This document shows positions 41,290 through 44,043 of a stretch of DNA of 44,043 nt, piece by piece. This DNA is from Candidatus Eiseniibacteriota bacterium (GTDB taxonomy: Bacteria; Eisenbacteria; RBG-16-71-46): NCBI GenBank assembly GCA_016223045.1, contig JACRPT010000044.1, forward strand, positions 1-44,043. Direction: 5' to 3'. The first letter of the stretch is position 1, and each line of letters begins with the position of its first letter. Under the pieces are notes generated by a model that did not search any database, was not told the DNA's origin, and saw nothing but the letters and a program-made list of their open reading frames with translations. The translations under genes were made by a program, and so were the position numbers.

Positions 41290-42767
41290 CCCTGCACGAA
41301 CTGCTGGAAGCGATGGAGGCACCCGCCACGGCGGGCGCGGAGGGGATCGAGATCACGGGTCTGTGCTACGACTCGCGCCGGGCCCGCCGGGGAGATCTGT
41401 TCTTCGGGTTGAGCGGCCTCAGGCAGGACGGACAGGCCTACGTCCGCCAGGCGCTCGCCGCGGGGGCGGTGGCGGCAGTGGTCGGGCGGGACTTCCACGA
41501 GCCGGGACTGCCGCTGGTCCAGGTGGAGGAGCCGCGCCGGGCCCTGGCCCGGGCCGCGGCCCGCTTCTGCGGGGATCCGTCGCGTGCGCTGACCGTGGTG
41601 GGCGTGACCGGGACCAACGGCAAGACCACGACGACGTGGATGCTGGAGGCGGTTTTCCGCGCCGCCGGCCGGGTCCCGGGCGTGCTCGGCACGACCGGGG
41701 TTCGCGTGGCGGGCGAGGCGCGCCCCTCGGCCTTCACCACGCCCGAGGCGCCGGAGCTGCAAGGCCTGCTGCGCGAGATGCGCGAGCGCGGCGTCGAGGC
41801 GGTGGCGCTCGAGCTGAGCAGCCACGCGCTGGCGCAGCGCCGCTGCTACGCTCTGGAGTGCGATGTCGCCGTATTCACGAACCTGAGCCACGACCACCTC
41901 GACTACCACGGCACGCTGGAGGCGTACCTGGACGCGAAGCTCATGCTGTTCGACGGCCGCAACAACCCGCGGCCGGCCAAGCGCACCACCGCCGTCGTGA
42001 ACCTGGACGACCCGGCGGCCGAGCGGGTTTGCGCGGCGGCGGCGGGCGCCGGGCAGCGCGTGGTCGGCTTCGGCCGTTCCCCGGACGCCGCGGTGCGCAT
42101 CGCGCAGGTCTCACCGCATGCGGGCGGGCTCGACCTGTCGCTCGAAGAGGGCGGCGAGCGCACGCCGGTGCGGCTCGCGCTGCTCGGACGCTTCAACGCG
42201 TGGAACGCGGCCGGCGCCTTCGCCGCGGCGCGCGCGCTCGGGATCGAGGGGACGGTGGCGGCGCGCGGGCTGGCCGGGACGCCGGGCGTGCCGGGCCGCC
42301 TCGAGCGCATCGCGGAAGGCCAGCCGTTCGAGGTGGTGGTGGACTACGCGCACACCCCCGATGCGCTCCAGCGCGCCCTGGCCGCGGTGCGCGAGCACGC
42401 CCGCGGGCGCGTGCTGGTGGTGTTCGGCTGCGGCGGCGACCGCGACCGCGCGAAGCGCCCGGTGATGGGTCGCGCGGCGCGCGCGGGCGCCGACCAGGTG
42501 TGGGTGACCAGCGACAACCCGCGCAGCGAGGACCCCGCGGCGATCGCCGCAGAGATCGTGGCCGGCGCCGGTGGACCGGTGCACCTGGAGCTGGAGCGCA
42601 GCCGGGCCATCGCGCGCGCCCTCGAGGCCGCGCGGCCCGGCGACGCCGTGCTGATCGCCGGCAAGGGGCACGAGACCACGCAGACCATCGGCGACCGGGT
42701 GCTGCCGTTCGACGACCGCGAGGTGGCGCGCGGCCTGCTGCGCGCTCACGGCGGGAGCGGGCGATGA
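41286..42767 (+). CDS. murE: UDP-MurNAc-L-Ala-D-Glu--meso-diaminopimelate ligase
   Basis: 493 residues. CYDSRRARRGDLFF in the UDP-binding domain, ATP loop TGTNGKTT (108-115), FTTPEAPELQ, SSHALAQ and NLSHDHLDYHGT with the carbamylated-Lys region after it, GRFNAWNAAGAF, DYAHTPDAL and DNPR at 410-413. DNPR marks meso-diaminopimelate users rather than lysine users, so the peptidoglycan is probably DAP type. GTGA overlap with ftsI; ATGA overlap with murF. Confidence 0.95.
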   Translation: MTLHELLEAMEAPATAGAEGIEITGLCYDSRRARRGDLFFGLSGLRQDGQAYVRQALAAGAVAAVVGRDFHEPGLPLVQVEEPRRALARAAARFCGDPSRALTVVGVTGTNGKTTTTWMLEAVFRAAGRVPGVLGTTGVRVAGEARPSAFTTPEAPELQGLLREMRERGVEAVALELSSHALAQRRCYALECDVAVFTNLSHDHLDYHGTLEAYLDAKLMLFDGRNNPRPAKRTTAVVNLDDPAAERVCAAAAGAGQRVVGFGRSPDAAVRIAQVSPHAGGLDLSLEEGGERTPVRLALLGRFNAWNAAGAFAAARALGIEGTVAARGLAGTPGVPGRLERIAEGQPFEVVVDYAHTPDALQRALAAVREHARGRVLVVFGCGGDRDRAKRPVMGRAARAGADQVWVTSDNPRSEDPAAIAAEIVAGAGGPVHLELERSRAIARALEAARPGDAVLIAGKGHETTQTIGDRVLPFDDREVARGLLRAHGGSGR

Positions 42768-44043
42768 TCGCGCAGCAGTCGGCCCCCGCCATCACGCTCC
42801 CCGAGCTGGCCCGGATGGCCGGTGGCGACCTGGTGGTGCGCGAGGTGCCGGCCGACCCGGCGTCGCGCGAATCCCTGCTGCGCTCGGGCGTGCGCGGCGC
42901 TGGCATCGACACGCGGACGCTCCAGCCCGGCGAGCTGTTCGTGCCGCTGCCGGGAAGCCGCACCGACGGCCACGCCTTCCTGGACGAGGCGTTCCGCCGC
43001 GGCGCGGGGGCCGCGCTCTGCGGCCGCGCGCGCTACCCGGAGTGGCAGGGGAGCGAGCCCGGCCCGCTGGTGGTGGTGGAGGACGTCACCGCCGCGCTGG
43101 CGGCCCTGGCCGCGCGCTGGCGCGAGCGCTGGACCGGCCTGATGCTGTGCGTCACCGGCAGCGCCGGCAAGACCGCGACCAAGGACCTGGTCGCCGCGGT
43201 GCTGGGCAGCTCGGCGCCGGCGCTCAAGACCGAGGGGAACCTCAACAACCACTGGGGTGTCCCGCTCACGCTGCTGCGGCTCGAGCCGGCCCACCGAGCG
43301 GCGGTGGTGGAGATCGCGATGAACCGTCCCGGCGAGATCGCGTTCCTCGCCGCGCTCGCGCGCCCGGGAGCCGCGGTCATCACCAACGCCGGGAGCGCGC
43401 ACCTCGAGCACCTCGGCTCGCTCGAGGCCATCGCCCGCGAGAAGGCCGCGCTGGGATTCGCGCTGGAGGCCGGCCGCCCGCTGTTCGCCGGCGCCGACCC
43501 GCCGCGGCTGCTCCACGCGCTGCGCGGGGTCGGGGCCCGGCTCATCACCTTCGGTCTCGGCCCCGGGGCGATGGTGCACCCGCGCGCGGTCGAGGACCTG
43601 GGCCCCGCGGGCAGCCGCGTGGAGGTGGAGGGTTTCCCGCCCCTGCAGCTCAGGCTGGTGGGCCGCCACCAGGTCCTGAACGCGCTGGCCGCGCTGGCGG
43701 TGGCGCGCGAGTTCGGGGTGGACCCCGCGGCAGCGGTGGCGGCGCTCGAAGCCTGCCGCCCGGCGCGCGGCCGCATGGAGCCGCGGCGCGCGCACGGGGC
43801 GCAGCTGCTGGTGGACTGCTACAACGCCAATCCCGACTCGGCGCGCGCCGCGCTCGAGACGCTGGCGGCGTGGCCGGGAGCGACGCGACGCCTCGCGGTG
43901 CTCGGCGACATGCTGGAGCTGGGCGTGGGCGTCGCGGCGCTCCACCGCGAGACCGCGGCGGCGGCCCGGGGCTGCGCGGTGTGGGCGGTGGGAGCGCACG
44001 CCGCGGACTGGGCCGCGGGCGCGCGCGCGGCCGGCGTGCCGGC
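42764..44043 (+). CDS. murF: UDP-MurNAc-tripeptide--D-Ala-D-Ala ligase, 5' part
   Basis: 426 codons are visible and the gene runs off the window end. I translated it from ATG 42764, which overlaps the murE stop. Features are GIDTRTLQPGELFVPLPG, the ATP loop TGSAGKTATK, GNLNNHWGVPLTLLRL, VEIAMNRPGEI, TNAGSAHLEHLGS, and VDCYNANPDSARAAL with LAVLGDMLELG. The family's KTTTK reads KTATK here. It adds D-Ala-D-Ala to complete the pentapeptide precursor. Confidence 0.94.
   Translation, partial: MIAQQSAPAITLPELARMAGGDLVVREVPADPASRESLLRSGVRGAGIDTRTLQPGELFVPLPGSRTDGHAFLDEAFRRGAGAALCGRARYPEWQGSEPGPLVVVEDVTAALAALAARWRERWTGLMLCVTGSAGKTATKDLVAAVLGSSAPALKTEGNLNNHWGVPLTLLRLEPAHRAAVVEIAMNRPGEIAFLAALARPGAAVITNAGSAHLEHLGSLEAIAREKAALGFALEAGRPLFAGADPPRLLHALRGVGARLITFGLGPGAMVHPRAVEDLGPAGSRVEVEGFPPLQLRLVGRHQVLNALAALAVAREFGVDPAAAVAALEACRPARGRMEPRRAHGAQLLVDCYNANPDSARAALETLAAWPGATRRLAVLGDMLELGVGVAALHRETAAAARGCAVWAVGAHAADWAAGARAAGVP

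Noticed and set aside
37963-41322. Minus-strand open frame of 1119 codons across rsmH to ftsI
   Set aside because: Antisense to motif-verified division genes; low-complexity Arg/Ala/His composition.
1-44043. CRISPR arrays, tRNA or rRNA genes
   Set aside because: No regularly spaced direct repeats apart from the two-copy element before ribBA, and no tRNA or rRNA signatures were seen on either strand by eye.

Overview
The window is a very GC-rich (roughly 70 percent or more by eye) bacterial chromosomal segment in which every supported gene lies on the + strand. Two housekeeping blocks flank a large surface-glycan block. The phylum cannot be fixed from sequence reading alone. The mixture of a DUF2723/GT117-type membrane protein, a ligand-free two-component-regulator-type propeller with a C-terminal VYPNP/FlgD-like tail, meso-diaminopimelate-type MurE, a beta-barrel-like outer membrane protein and extreme GC suggests a diderm of the FCB neighbourhood (for example Candidatus Eisenbacteria or Gemmatimonadota). 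This is inference.

Region 1 (1-1807): the window opens inside the 3' end of a group II intron. The last 17 codons of what is probably its reverse transcriptase are followed by a textbook domain V, a domain VI with a bulged branch adenosine, and a 3' splice site at 140. The GTPase/ATPase gene ychF begins 22 nt further on, followed by a small secreted barrel-like protein.

Region 2 (1808-7229): a sigma70-type promoter, an FMN riboswitch and an intrinsic terminator precede ribD-ribE-ribBA-ribH-nusB and a YfcE-like metallophosphoesterase. Between ribE and ribBA lie two tandem 72-bp repeats. Each is built as hairpin, hairpin, Shine-Dalgarno, ATG, and this is the most unusual non-coding structure seen here.

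Region 3 (7232-36567): about 29 kb of tightly packed, often 4-nt-overlapping genes for glycan assembly. There are two SAM methyltransferases, about nine soluble glycosyltransferases, several polytopic GT-C/YfhO/DUF2723-like membrane proteins, a YbhN-type flippase and a Wzx-type flippase. There are also an NDP-sugar epimerase, a GHMP sugar kinase with a sugar nucleotidyltransferase (HddA/HddC-like), a polyprenyl-phosphate mannose synthase-like enzyme, an AsnB-type amidotransferase and a secreted propeller protein. No initiating phosphoglycosyltransferase, polymerase, Wza/Wzz or ABC exporter is seen. Two genes look damaged: the nucleotidyltransferase has lost its catalytic NGD segment in frame, and a FemAB/GNAT-like acyltransferase is frameshifted at a strong hairpin.

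Region 4 (36568-44043): a new promoter with four MraZ boxes at exact 10-nt spacing drives a division and cell wall cluster: mraZ, a STAS-domain gene (unusual here), rsmH, ftsL-like, ftsI with PASTA domains, murE and a murF cut off by the window end.

No tRNA, rRNA or CRISPR array was seen. The many long minus-strand open frames are shadows caused by high GC3.
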